64,000 nt of DNA. Origin: [Eubacterium] yurii (lineage in GTDB: Bacteria > Bacillota > Clostridia > Peptostreptococcales > Filifactoraceae). The stretch covers positions 1 to 64,000 of the forward strand of contig FUZS01000003.1 in assembly GCA_900167215.1 (NCBI GenBank). Direction: 5' to 3'. Positions within the stretch are counted from its first letter, which is position 1. Each line of letters starts with the position of its first letter. The notes under the pieces are model-generated. The model worked only from the letters and a program-made list of their open reading frames with translations, was not told the DNA's origin and made no database searches. Of this stretch, positions 47,431 through 56,415 are shown one piece after another. The position numbers and the translations under genes are program-made.

Positions 47431-47462
47431 AAAAAACAAGGTCACTTCGCCTTGTTTTTTTA
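47431..47462. terminator. Bidirectional terminator between prsA and the GGDEF pair
   Basis: AAAAAACAAGG (47431-47441) pairs with CCTTGTTTTTT (47450-47460) around an 8-base loop. The T-run covers the last codons of the convergent GGDEF gene. Confidence 0.85.
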
Positions 47463-49142
47463 TTTTTTATTCAAATTAGAATGATTTTCTTTATATAGTC
47501 TTTTATTTTCATACATGTGTATATCAGAAAATCTAATGGCATCATCTACAGAGTAATTTTCCATATTATTGACGTAAAAATTGAAATAACCTATTGAAAC
47601 TGTCACATCGACTTTCTCTGAAATATCTTTAATATATATTTTCTTTTCTCTGACTATCTCAATGTATTGCTGCTCTATTATTCCATCATATATAACAACA
47701 TATTCATCTCCACCTATTCGATATATCTTAGAATCTTTAAAGTTTTCCTGCAAAAATTTTCCTACCTCAATTATAGCTACATCTCCATAGTTATGTCCCA
47801 AGTTATCGTTAATTAGTTTTAAGTTATTGAGATCAGCAGATATAAATGTTGTGTCTTTTGGGAAAAGTCTTAAATTTGCTATATGTTCTTCAAAAGAATG
47901 CCTGCTACCCATTAAAGTCAAGGCATCATAATTAACTAATGATTTATATCTTTCAGTCCTTTCATTTTCTTGCATTACACTGGCATAAGTTGAAATGAAA
48001 TTTGTGATTTGTATAAGTATAAACGTCATTGCCAAGAACAATATAAGCGAACTTATTTCGAATTGTCCTAAAAGATTATACGCTCCGATTCCTATTATTA
48101 AAATTATTAACATAGGTACCAGAGAAAATAATACTCCTCTTCTTTCTTTTAACTTGCTTTTCGAGATAAAGATTACTATTAACGGCACGAGACACGAAAA
48201 AATTATTAAAATAGTAGAAATTGGAAGTATATCTTTAAATTCGATTATCTTGTTTGAAGTCAAAAAAATTTGAATTAAGCAATTTGCTAAAACTATATTT
48301 TTCAAAATAAAAAGAAAGGATTTATATTTCAAATCAGAATAATTTTGCATTAGATTGATTATGGGAAGAGGAATCAAAAGTAAAGAAATATATTCCGTAT
48401 AGTATATTATAAACCTATATTTACTGAAAAAATACAATACACTATGATAACAAGTAAATGAATATAGTGAGAAAAGTAGTGAAAGTAAACCTAAATTCAA
48501 AGTAATACTTTTATTTATCTCTTTTCTTACAAAAAATATTCCTAAAATTAAAGATATACAAAATACAAAAATAAGAAAAAGAGATATAGCTATGCTTATA
48601 AGTTCATCTTTAATTAATATTGGTGTGAAAAAATTTGTTCTATATCCGACAGATATAGGATGTATTAAAGTATCTTTATTATATTTAAGTGTAGGTTTAT
48701 AAAGTATTGTAAGTTTTTTATCTTTGATTTTTTTAGGAAAATCTACTACATAATTTACAAGTGTTCCGCTACTGTAGAGTAGCTTACTGTTGGATGTATA
48801 ATTTGAATAGAAAATTTTACCATCTATATAACACTCAAAGTCAGTATATGAAGAAAGAACATTGAATGATTTATTCTCAAGGTTATCAATATTATTAAGA
48901 TTTACCATTACAATAAAAAAATCACTTGTATTAATTGAATATGGCAAAGAGTGTGCCAGATTTTTCTTGCACTTATCTGTGTTGTCAACATATTTAATAA
49001 CAGCATTGTCAATTTCAACAGGTTTTTGAAAATCTATTGTGTTGGAAGTTCTTATACTTGGAGAAGAAATCATAACTGCAACGGTGATAACTATTGCAAT
49101 TCCATATAAATAGTTTAAAAAATTTTTGAAACTTATATTCAT
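47460..49142 (-). CDS. Membrane diguanylate cyclase, 7TMR-DISM-like sensor with GGDEF domain (downstream paralog)
   Basis: About 560 residues: one N-terminal membrane segment, an extracellular beta-rich domain (about 30-180), seven hydrophobic segments (about 185-390) and a GGDEF domain (about 400-550). The signature is IGGDEY at about residue 477, with the Tyr substitution still expected to be active, and NNLKLINDNLGHNYGD matches the metal and substrate site. No RxxD inhibitory site is obvious. The layout is that of 7TMR-DISM receptors, likely carbohydrate or small-ligand sensors. I chose ATG 49142; a GTG at 49163 lacks a ribosome site. It lies immediately after a paralog. Confidence 0.82.
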   Translation of the reverse strand: MNISFKNFLNYLYGIAIVITVAVMISSPSIRTSNTIDFQKPVEIDNAVIKYVDNTDKCKKNLAHSLPYSINTSDFFIVMVNLNNIDNLENKSFNVLSSYTDFECYIDGKIFYSNYTSNSKLLYSSGTLVNYVVDFPKKIKDKKLTILYKPTLKYNKDTLIHPISVGYRTNFFTPILIKDELISIAISLFLIFVFCISLILGIFFVRKEINKSITLNLGLLSLLFSLYSFTCYHSVLYFFSKYRFIIYYTEYISLLLIPLPIINLMQNYSDLKYKSFLFILKNIVLANCLIQIFLTSNKIIEFKDILPISTILIIFSCLVPLIVIFISKSKLKERRGVLFSLVPMLIILIIGIGAYNLLGQFEISSLILFLAMTFILIQITNFISTYASVMQENERTERYKSLVNYDALTLMGSRHSFEEHIANLRLFPKDTTFISADLNNLKLINDNLGHNYGDVAIIEVGKFLQENFKDSKIYRIGGDEYVVIYDGIIEQQYIEIVREKKIYIKDISEKVDVTVSIGYFNFYVNNMENYSVDDAIRFSDIHMYENKRLYKENHSNLNKK

Positions 49143-49149
49143 ATAATTT

Positions 49150-50829
49150 CTATCTCCGATCACTTGCGTTATTTTTTAATGAAATTTTCTCTTTGTACAT
49201 ATTTTTATCAGACATTTGCAATACTTCTTCAATATTCATTTCTAATTCAGGTATATAGTATGAAAAACCTAAAGAAAATGATACTTCCAGTTTTTCTGAG
49301 ATACCTTTTATAAATAAGTTCCTCTTTAAGTTCGCAAAAAATTCTTCCTTTATTATTCCAATATAAATAACAATAAATTCATCTCCACCTATTCTGTAAA
49401 CCTCAGAATCCGGAATGTTTATTTTCAGATAATTACCTACAGACTTTATTGCTATATCTCCAACAGCATGACCAAGTTCATCATTAATAAGTTTTAAATT
49501 ATTGACATCAACTGTAATTATTGTAGAGCTATATCTATTTTCACATATCAAATTTAATCTTTTCTCATAGGCATATCTGCTTCCTAATGAAGTAAGGGAA
49601 TCATATAATAACAAATTTTCATAAATATATAAATCTGTATTTTCTTTTATTATTTTTTTATAAATATTTATAGATTCATAAATTTGATATATCAAAAAAA
49701 TAAGCATTGCCAAACCCGAGTTTAGACTCAAAGATACTTGAGAAGATATAGTATAGTTATATACACAAATAACAATAACTATGGCTATGAGTGAGAAAGA
49801 GATAAGTATGGCATTCTTATTTTCGTATTTTACATCTTTCACAAAAAAGCTCGAAAAAATAACCAGTATGGTAACAATTAACATAAACGCGTTATCTATG
49901 TGATAAAGCTCTTTAAATTCAACAACTCTAAAAATTGTAAGAATTAATCTTATCACATAGATAGTGAGTATACAGTTTTGAACAATATTAAGAAACATCT
50001 TTAACTCGGGTGTAACAACATCGCTGATTATTTTTAGTATGGAATATAAGATTAGGACAAAAGTGAAATATTGTGTGAAATATAAAATATTTCTATAATC
50101 TGTGAAAATATAAGTTATTGTCTTGAATCTTGATAGAAAATATAAGGCAAATGTAATGGAAGCTAATCCTGTGCTAATTAGTTTCTTGAAAAAATAATTA
50201 TTTTTTCTTCCTATATATGCCATTATAAAAGTTAAAATGAAAATTATAATGTAGATAAAAGAAAAAATAATACCGTTCGAGTCATGTATCAACATATCAA
50301 TAAAAAAACTGTTCCTGTAGCCTATATCAATTTTATTCAATCTGTAATCAAATTTCATATTCAAATTAGGAGTTATGTGTATAACTATTAATTTTGATTT
50401 CATATCTTTTGGTAAATCAACTATATAATAGCCATATCCACCTCCACTCTTAGGAATGTAGTTTTTTGGTGTATTAAGTTCAAAAAAAATCTTTCCATCT
50501 GCACTGATTGTTAGATCTGCATATTTGACCTGTATCCCAATAGATTTATTTGTCAAATCTTCAAATTTATTCAAATCAACAAATATATCAAATTCCTTTT
50601 TTCTCTGTACATCTTTTGCAGTATGAGGAAGAGTAATAGCTAATTTTTCATTAAAATTATTTATTAAATATACATCTTTATCTATTATTTCAATATTTCT
50701 ATAAGCAATTGAATTACTATCGTCTTTTAGAGAAACTGTAATTTTAGGTATTATTACAAGAAGTAATATTAGAAATAAAAAACCATAGACAAAATAAATA
50801 TATGTGGAAATAGAAAATTTATTTTTCAT
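49150..50829 (-). CDS. Membrane diguanylate cyclase, 7TMR-DISM-like sensor with GGDEF domain (upstream paralog)
   Basis: This 559-residue protein has the same plan as its downstream neighbour: N-terminal membrane segment, extracellular domain, seven membrane helices and a C-terminal GGDEF domain. The signature is the full IGGDEF (about residue 481), with NNLKLINDELGHAVGD upstream. The paralogs share clear similarity in the cyclase domains and in residues around the second extracellular strand, consistent with tandem duplication. ATG 50829 is favoured over TTG 50847, although neither has a strong ribosome site. Both are expected to make c-di-GMP. Confidence 0.82.
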   Translation of the reverse strand: MKNKFSISTYIYFVYGFLFLILLLVIIPKITVSLKDDSNSIAYRNIEIIDKDVYLINNFNEKLAITLPHTAKDVQRKKEFDIFVDLNKFEDLTNKSIGIQVKYADLTISADGKIFFELNTPKNYIPKSGGGYGYYIVDLPKDMKSKLIVIHITPNLNMKFDYRLNKIDIGYRNSFFIDMLIHDSNGIIFSFIYIIIFILTFIMAYIGRKNNYFFKKLISTGLASITFALYFLSRFKTITYIFTDYRNILYFTQYFTFVLILYSILKIISDVVTPELKMFLNIVQNCILTIYVIRLILTIFRVVEFKELYHIDNAFMLIVTILVIFSSFFVKDVKYENKNAILISFSLIAIVIVICVYNYTISSQVSLSLNSGLAMLIFLIYQIYESINIYKKIIKENTDLYIYENLLLYDSLTSLGSRYAYEKRLNLICENRYSSTIITVDVNNLKLINDELGHAVGDIAIKSVGNYLKINIPDSEVYRIGGDEFIVIYIGIIKEEFFANLKRNLFIKGISEKLEVSFSLGFSYYIPELEMNIEEVLQMSDKNMYKEKISLKNNASDRR

Positions 50830-51070
50830 GCTTTCAGTTAGTTCCAATTTCTTTTATTTATTATTTAATTTTTACATATTACTATGATTTTATCATATTT
50901 TACAAATATTTCAAGGTTTTAGAGAATTTTTTCTATATTCTATTAAGAATTTGTATAATATATTTTAAATAAAATCATTTAAAAATAACTTACAATATGG
51001 TAGAATAAGTAAAAATAATTAAAACATAAAAATAAAACCAATTTTAGTATTAATTGAGATGAGGGAATTG

Positions 51071-51766
51071 ATGAAAAAAATAGGCATAATAGGTGCAATG
51101 CAAGAAGAAATAGATACTTTGATTAAGATGCTTGAAAATGTGGAAATAAAGAGTATAAGTCATCTTAAATTTTATATAGGGACTTATAATAATATACAAG
51201 CAATGGTTGTAAGATGTGGCGTTGGAAAGGTGAATGCTGCAATGTGTACACAGATATTAATTGATAATTTTAATCCTGATTTTGTAATTAATATTGGAGT
51301 TGCAGGTGCTGTGTCTGATGAAGTTAATATTGGAGATATAGTGTTGTCAACATATCTTGTAGAGCATGATTTCGATTGTACAGCTTTCGGATATGAGAAA
51401 GGTGTAATTCCAAGACTTGAATCAAGTAAATTCTTTGCTGATGACCAACTCTTAAAGCTTGCAGAACAGTCAAAAAATATATTGTCAGACATTAATTTTT
51501 TCAATGGAGTAATAGTCTCAGGAGATGTTTTTGTAAGCTCAAGAACTATGAAGGATGATTTATATATAAGGTATGGTGCCATGTGTACTGAGATGGAAGG
51601 GGCATCTATAGCTCACGTTTGCTATCTTAATTTAAAACCTTTTTTAGTAATAAGATCAATGAGTGACAAAGCTGATGGCAATGCTCCTGATAATTTTAAC
51701 GAATTTGTATTAAAGTCTGCAGAAAATTCAAAAATATTTATACAAGAAATGATAAAAAATATGTAA
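51071..51766 (+). CDS. mtnN: 5'-methylthioadenosine/S-adenosylhomocysteine nucleosidase
   Basis: MtnN cleaves adenine from methylthioadenosine and S-adenosylhomocysteine, recycling SAM by-products. The 231-residue protein has IGIIGAMQEE with the acid Glu13, the nucleoside-binding EMEGASIAHV (Glu174 and Glu176) and the catalytic Asp199 in RSMSDKAD. I start at ATG 51071, preceded by GAGGGA; the in-frame ATG 51059 adds four atypical residues. It stands alone on the plus strand, divergent from the GGDEF pair. Confidence 0.95.
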   Translation: MKKIGIIGAMQEEIDTLIKMLENVEIKSISHLKFYIGTYNNIQAMVVRCGVGKVNAAMCTQILIDNFNPDFVINIGVAGAVSDEVNIGDIVLSTYLVEHDFDCTAFGYEKGVIPRLESSKFFADDQLLKLAEQSKNILSDINFFNGVIVSGDVFVSSRTMKDDLYIRYGAMCTEMEGASIAHVCYLNLKPFLVIRSMSDKADGNAPDNFNEFVLKSAENSKIFIQEMIKNM

Positions 51767-51777
51767 GATAATGAGCT

Positions 51778-51914
51778 AATACTAAACTCTATTTAAATTA
51801 TGGATTTTATCGGTTCTATACTTATGATACTCTATAGCATACCCTTAGTTAATAAACATTTAGTGTATCATTTTTTATAAAATATTTCCATTATTCTATT
51901 AGAATTTAGTATAA
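51778..51914 (+). repeat. Degenerate dispersed hairpin element, copy D
   Basis: It starts AATACTAAACTCTATTTA and ends GAATTTAGTATAA, similar to the ends of copies A-C with several changes, and is slightly longer (about 137 bases). The centre has perfect arms ATGATAC (51824-51830) and GTATCAT (51865-51871). It lies in the 377-base gap between mtnN and trpS. No T-box leader for trpS was found in this gap. Confidence 0.42.
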
Positions 51915-52143
51915 ATTTGCTTTTATGATTTTTATAGGTTGTTTTATTAGCATAGTATTTACTGATAAAAGTGATGTTTATTGGTAAATTACTTATCTCT
52001 TTTTCAAAAAAATATAGCTAAAAAATAAATTTATTATAAATTATAAGAGATGGCATTTAAATGAAGCTTGCTAAATTATCAATTTATTGATGAAAAACTG
52101 TGATTAGATTGATATTATGAATTTTGAGATGAGGGGAATAATT

Positions 52144-53142
52144 TTGGAAAATAAAAATATAATTTTTTCTGGTGTTCAACCGTCAGGAGAATTGACAATT
52201 GGAAACTATCTTGGTGCCCTTAAAAATTGGGTAAGGCTCCAAGATGACTATAAATGTTATTATTGTATAGTAGATGAACATGCAATAACTGTACCTCAGA
52301 TACCAAAAGATTTAAGAAAAATGACTCTTGATGTACTTGCAAAGTATATTGCCAGCGGTATAGATGAAAATAAATCTTGTCTTTTTATACAATCTCATGT
52401 TGTGGAACATGTTCAACTTATGTGGGTATTAAATTCCATAACTTATATGGGCGAACTTTCAAGGATGACGCAGTACAAGGACAAATCTCAAAAAAAATCT
52501 GAAAATTTAAATGCATCACTTTTTACTTATCCTGTACTTATGGCAGCAGATATACTCTTGTACAATGCAAATATTGTACCTGTAGGTGAAGATCAAAGAC
52601 AGCATTTGGAGCTTGCAAGAGATTTAGCAGATCGATTTAACAAAAAATATTCGGAAACTTTTGCAATACCTGATATTTATGTTTCTAAGGAAAGCTCAAG
52701 GATAATGTCTCTTCAAGATCCTACAAAAAAGATGTCAAAGTCGGATGAAAATCCTAATGCCTATATATCTATGGTTGAAGAGGATGATGTAATTAATTCA
52801 AAGATAAAAAAGGCGGTAACAGACTCTGTAGGTAAGGTTGCATATAATGATGAGCAACTTGCACTTAAAAATTTAATTAATATATATTGTGCTTATTCCA
52901 ATAAAACACCGGATGAAGTAGTCAAAGACTATGATGGTAGAAACTACGGTCAATTTAAAGCCGATTTATCAGAAATAGTAATAGAAGGAATTAGACCAAT
53001 TAGAGAAAGATATAAGGAATTGATAAATAACAAAGATCATCTTGAAAAAATATACAAAAAAGGCGCAGAGGAAGCAAGATATACTGCAAGAAAGATGATA
53101 AAAAAAGTTTATAGAAAAATAGGTTTTGTAGAATATGAATAG
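52144..53142 (+). CDS. trpS: Tryptophanyl-tRNA synthetase
   Basis: A class Ic synthetase charging tRNA-Trp. From TTG 52144 it has 332 residues, the usual bacterial length, and GAGGGG lies seven bases upstream, so the ATG codons at 52117 and 52129 are rejected. The signature PSGELTIGNYLG (13-24, HIGH-equivalent) and KKMSKS (196-201) are present. GEDQRQHLELARD contacts tryptophan. It overlaps lspA by 8 bases. Confidence 0.96.
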   Translation: MENKNIIFSGVQPSGELTIGNYLGALKNWVRLQDDYKCYYCIVDEHAITVPQIPKDLRKMTLDVLAKYIASGIDENKSCLFIQSHVVEHVQLMWVLNSITYMGELSRMTQYKDKSQKKSENLNASLFTYPVLMAADILLYNANIVPVGEDQRQHLELARDLADRFNKKYSETFAIPDIYVSKESSRIMSLQDPTKKMSKSDENPNAYISMVEEDDVINSKIKKAVTDSVGKVAYNDEQLALKNLINIYCAYSNKTPDEVVKDYDGRNYGQFKADLSEIVIEGIRPIRERYKELINNKDHLEKIYKKGAEEARYTARKMIKKVYRKIGFVEYE

Positions 53143-53590
53143 ATTTAATAAGAAAGACTCATTTTATTTAATAATTAGCTTACTAATAGTCACTTTTGAT
53201 TATATAATAAAACTTAAAGTAAAAAATAACATGAATGTGGGAGAAAGTATAAATGTAGTAGGTAATTTTTTTAAAATAACTTATATACAAAATAAGGGTG
53301 CTGCATTTGGAATGTTGCAAGAACAACAAAACTTATTTTTAATAGTAGGATTTATTACGATAGTATTTTTAGTCAATTTATTTTTAAAGACAGAGGATAA
53401 GATAACTAAAATAGCCATATCTATGGTGATTGGAGGTGCTATTGGAAATATAGTTGACAGGATTTTGTACGGGTATGTAGTAGATATGTTTGATTTCAAT
53501 GGTGTTTGGTCGTATATTTTCAACTTTGCAGATATATGCGTGGTTTTAGGAGTAGCTTTACTTACTCTTGGAATAATAAGACAAAAATAA
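53135..53590 (+). CDS. lspA: Lipoprotein signal peptidase (signal peptidase II)
   Basis: LspA removes the signal peptide from prolipoproteins such as PrsA encoded about 6 kb upstream. The 151-residue protein has four membrane segments and the two catalytic aspartates Asp108 (NIVDR) and Asp133 (FNFADI). NKGAAFGM is the conserved periplasmic motif. Its start lies inside the trpS end, without a strong ribosome site, suggesting coupled translation. Confidence 0.95.
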   Translation: MNRFNKKDSFYLIISLLIVTFDYIIKLKVKNNMNVGESINVVGNFFKITYIQNKGAAFGMLQEQQNLFLIVGFITIVFLVNLFLKTEDKITKIAISMVIGGAIGNIVDRILYGYVVDMFDFNGVWSYIFNFADICVVLGVALLTLGIIRQK

Positions 53591-53611
53591 ATCCAATTTT
53601 CTGATAATCTT

Positions 53612-53655
53612 AAAACGTCATATATAAAATGAAATATATGTATGGCGTTTTAAAT
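53612..53655 (+). terminator. Hairpin terminator after lspA
   Basis: AAAACGTCATATATA (53612-53626) pairs with the region 53635-53651 ending in GGCGTTTT, with a two-base bulge. The rest of 53591-53925 is AT-rich; around 53700 TATACTAAG recalls an end of the dispersed element, but no second end is seen. Confidence 0.65.
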
Positions 53656-53925
53656 AAAAATTTTTATAATATTTTTTTTACAAATCCTGTATTTTTAGTA
53701 GGTTGTATACTAAGTTTAGCTATTATCTAAAGAGACAGTAGTTTAAGTCACTTTTTATTCAATGTAAAAACTCATATAATAATCATCATTGAAATAGGCA
53801 ATTTTGGTTTTATTTCAAGCGTAAAAAATAAAGAAAAAGTTTTAAAGAACTAATCTATAAGATAAGCTTGAAATTATTATTACATGTTTAAACTACCACA
53901 TAAATTACATAATAAGGGAGTGAAT

Positions 53926-54777
53926 ATGATGGATAATAATGAAGTTATAAGAATAGGAGATTTGAAAGCTACAGGTAATATATGGAAAATTACTTTAATG
54001 AGGCTTATAATAGGTGTCATAGTAAGAATTATAACATTGTTTTCAATTTTTGTGCTTAAGATAGAAAACGGAATTGTAATTTTTTTTATGTCTTATGGTC
54101 TATATAATTTTTTTGAAATGGGGATAATAATATCTTGTCTTAACTATGTAAGAGATCAAAGCAATGGAGTAAATTTATCAGATATTGCCTATCCTCTTAA
54201 TACAAGACCTGTAAGATGTATAATAATTGCTTTATTAAGTGTAATTGTTCTTCCGGTATTTTACTTCTTGTATTTATTTTTATTATCTATAGGATTGGGA
54301 TTTCTTGAGCCACTTTTAAATATACTTGCAATTATTACATTATTTGTATATAGGTATGTTTTTTTTATAATTCCTTATCTTGTTATAGATTATCCGGAAG
54401 AAAGTCTAACAGACATAATAAAGACAGGGTTATTTTTTGAAAGAAAACCTGACTTCCTAAGAATAGTTTTTACAAAACTTCTAATTCCAAATATATATGC
54501 TTTTATAATGATATTAAATGGACTTACTCCTAAAGGATTCTTACCGGAAAGTTTATATTATTTTATATGGATAGTGGGAGGAACAATTTCTTTCGTATTA
54601 CTTTTCATTAACATACCAAGAGTTGATATGGCTTTTGCAGTACTCTATAATAATGTTATAGAGACTTATTATGAAGACGATGATTATGAAGATGAGCATA
54701 TGAATTCTTACAATAAAGAATATGAAGAATTATATCATGAATACGGAGATTTTAATTCCGATGATTTTTTAGATTAG
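53926..54777 (+). CDS. Predicted membrane protein with acidic C-terminus
   Basis: I do not recognise the family. The 283-residue protein has about five or six hydrophobic segments (residues 20-235) and a very acidic, tyrosine-rich cytoplasmic tail (about 240-283) including YYEDDDYEDEH. The start is ATG 53926 or 53929 after AAGGGAG. It is followed by its own stop and then the promoter of rpmG. It may belong to a broad group of clostridial DUF975/DUF4013-like proteins, but I cannot confirm this. Confidence 0.65.
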   Translation: MMDNNEVIRIGDLKATGNIWKITLMRLIIGVIVRIITLFSIFVLKIENGIVIFFMSYGLYNFFEMGIIISCLNYVRDQSNGVNLSDIAYPLNTRPVRCIIIALLSVIVLPVFYFLYLFLLSIGLGFLEPLLNILAIITLFVYRYVFFIIPYLVIDYPEESLTDIIKTGLFFERKPDFLRIVFTKLLIPNIYAFIMILNGLTPKGFLPESLYYFIWIVGGTISFVLLFINIPRVDMAFAVLYNNVIETYYEDDDYEDEHMNSYNKEYEELYHEYGDFNSDDFLD

Positions 54778-54814
54778 ATTTGGTAAAAAAATACTGTAAG
54801 TAAAGATTTTTTGC

Positions 54815-54843
54815 TTGACATACTAAAATAATTGTGATAAATT
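54815..54843 (+). promoter_or_regulatory. Promoter of the rpmG-secE-nusG-ribosomal protein genes
   Basis: TTGACA (54815-54820) and TAAATT (54838-54843) have a 17-base spacer. rpmG starts 86 bases downstream. Confidence 0.7.
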
Positions 54844-54928
54844 ATTACGAGTAATGTTTATACACCAAAACCAATCTATTTTATATTAATGCTCCTTCTG
54901 ATTAAACATTTTAGGAGGTTGACGAATA

Positions 54929-55078
54929 ATGAGAGTAAGAGTAACATTGGCTTGTCAAGAATGCAAAAATAGAAATTACAATACTACAAAAAACAAAAAA
55001 AATGATCCTGACAGGATAGAATTGGAGAAATATTGTAAATTCTGTAAGAAACACACTGTTCATAAAGAAACTAAATAA
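54929..55078 (+). CDS. rpmG: 50S ribosomal protein L33, zinc-binding form
   Basis: This short gene encodes 49 residues beginning [17 protein letters not shown]. The zinc ligands Cys9, Cys12, Cys36 and Cys39 mark the zinc-containing (C+) form. AGGAGG stands nine bases before the ATG. It precedes secE by 18 bases, the standard rpmG-secE-nusG order. Confidence 0.95.
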   Translation: MRVRVTLACQECKNRNYNTTKNKKNDPDRIELEKYCKFCKKHTVHKETK

Positions 55079-55096
55079 TGTAAAGGGTGTGAAGAG

Positions 55097-55345
55097 TTGA
55101 CAGGAGAAGAAAAACAAAATAATAGTGGGGGTAACAAAGCTCCTGCTAATCAACAAACGGAGAAAAAGTCTATAGGTCAAGCTATAAGTGAAACAAGAAA
55201 AGAGTTAAAAAAAGTACAGTGGCCTAAAAAGGAAGAACTCCAAAAATATACCGTTGTAACGCTGATTACAGTAGCTTTTTTCAGTGTAGCTATCTACATC
55301 ATTGATTCCGGTTTGGGTTTTGTAATATCAAAACTTGTAAATTAG
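55097..55345 (+). CDS. secE: Preprotein translocase subunit SecE
   Basis: The 82-residue SecE stabilises SecY in the translocon. After a variable hydrophilic N-terminus comes the conserved amphipathic segment ETRKELKKVQWPKKEEL and one membrane helix (about 52-75). The start is TTG 55097, the only in-frame start after the stop at 55076. It is followed by nusG after 18 bases. Confidence 0.93.
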   Translation: MTGEEKQNNSGGNKAPANQQTEKKSIGQAISETRKELKKVQWPKKEELQKYTVVTLITVAFFSVAIYIIDSGLGFVISKLVN

Positions 55346-55363
55346 AATAGGAAGTGATATTTC

Positions 55364-55897
55364 ATGTTGGATAAAGGCGAGTCTTTGTGGTATGTGGTTC
55401 ACACATATTCAGGATATGAAAATAAGGTAAAAACTTCACTTGAAAAAACTATTGAAAATCTTGGTATGCAGGAATATATACAAAATGTTGTGATTCCTGA
55501 AGAAAATGTAGTCGAAAACAAAAAGGGTATAGAAAAAATTAGAAAGAGGAAAATTTTTCCGGGATATGTTTTGATAAAGATGGTTGTCACTGATGACTCA
55601 TGGTATTTAGTTAGAAATACTAAGGGTGTTACAGGTTTTGTCGGTGCAAATTCAAAGCCTATACCTCTAACTGATGAAGAAGTTGCCAAGATGCGTCTTG
55701 AAGAAGAAATATTTGTAGGAAATGTTGATTTTGAAGAAGGCGATAACGTAATAATACTTGGCGGACCTTTTGATTCAAGGGAGGCTAAGATAATCAAAAT
55801 TATGGAAGATAAGAGTATGGTCAAAGCTCAGATGAGTATGTTCGGTAAAGAAACTACTATAGAACTTGGATTTTCTCAAATAAAAAAGATATCCTAA
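55364..55897 (+). CDS. nusG: Transcription termination/antitermination factor NusG
   Basis: NusG binds RNA polymerase and affects pausing and termination. The 177-residue protein has the NGN domain (WYVVHTYSGYENKVK, then FPGYVLIKM) and the C-terminal KOW motif (FEEGDNVIILGGPFDSREAKI). Length and order are standard; rplK follows after 27 bases. Confidence 0.96.
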   Translation: MLDKGESLWYVVHTYSGYENKVKTSLEKTIENLGMQEYIQNVVIPEENVVENKKGIEKIRKRKIFPGYVLIKMVVTDDSWYLVRNTKGVTGFVGANSKPIPLTDEEVAKMRLEEEIFVGNVDFEEGDNVIILGGPFDSREAKIIKIMEDKSMVKAQMSMFGKETTIELGFSQIKKIS

Positions 55898-55924
55898 GAG
55901 AAGAAAAATGAGGAGGTGTAAAAT

Positions 55925-56350
55925 ATGGCTAAGAAAGTTATAGGTAATATAAAATTACAGATACCAGCAGGCAAGGCTACTCCGGCTCCACCGGTAGGAC
56001 CCGCACTTGGTCAACACGGTGTTAATATAATGGGATTTTGTAAAGAGTTCAATGCTAAAACTGCTGATCAAGCAGGATTGATAATTCCGGTTGTTATTTC
56101 TGTTTATCAAGACAGATCATTCAGTTTTATAACAAAGACTCCTCCTGCTGCAGTATTGATAAAAAAAGCATGCAAGATAGAGAGCGGCTCTGGAGAACCT
56201 AATAGAAAGAAAGTAGCAAAGTTGACAAAAGGTCAATTAAAAGAAATAGCTGAGCTTAAGATGCCGGATTTAAATGCATCAAGTGTTGAGTCTGCAATGA
56301 GCATGATAGCCGGTACTGCAAGAAGCATGGGTATAACAGTAGAAGATTAG
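55925..56350 (+). CDS. rplK: 50S ribosomal protein L11
   Basis: L11 sits at the GTPase-associated centre. The 141-residue protein has the N-terminal [20 protein letters not shown] (with the proline-rich [11 protein letters not shown]) and the C-terminal RNA-binding domain ending with [15 protein letters not shown] precedes the start. rplA is next. Confidence 0.97.
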   Translation: MAKKVIGNIKLQIPAGKATPAPPVGPALGQHGVNIMGFCKEFNAKTADQAGLIIPVVISVYQDRSFSFITKTPPAAVLIKKACKIESGSGEPNRKKVAKLTKGQLKEIAELKMPDLNASSVESAMSMIAGTARSMGITVED

Positions 56351-56367
56351 TATTATTTATATAGATT

Positions 56368-56404
56368 GGTGGGAGGGAATAATATTATTACCGTTAATAC
56401 CACA
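56368..56404 (+). promoter_or_regulatory. Candidate L1-binding leader between rplK and rplA
   Basis: GGTGGGAGG at 56368-56376 and ATACCAC near 56398-56404 flank a short AT-rich stem. The arrangement resembles the L1 autoregulatory site that mimics the 23S rRNA L1 target. It ends right before the rplA ribosome site AAGGAGG. The assignment is from memory of the motif, not from a search. Confidence 0.45.
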
Positions 56405-56415
56405 AGGAGGAAAAG

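Noticed and set aside
51184-51582. A 132-residue minus-strand frame inside mtnN
   Set aside because: It is a reverse-strand shadow of a gene with intact catalytic residues and has no ribosome site.
51767-52143. T-box leader for trpS
   Set aside because: No TGG-N-ACC-R-CG antiterminator sequence or following terminator is present in the upstream gap.
53690-53730. Further copy of the dispersed element near 53690
   Set aside because: TTTTTAGTA and TATACTAAG lie too close together and in the wrong order to define an element.
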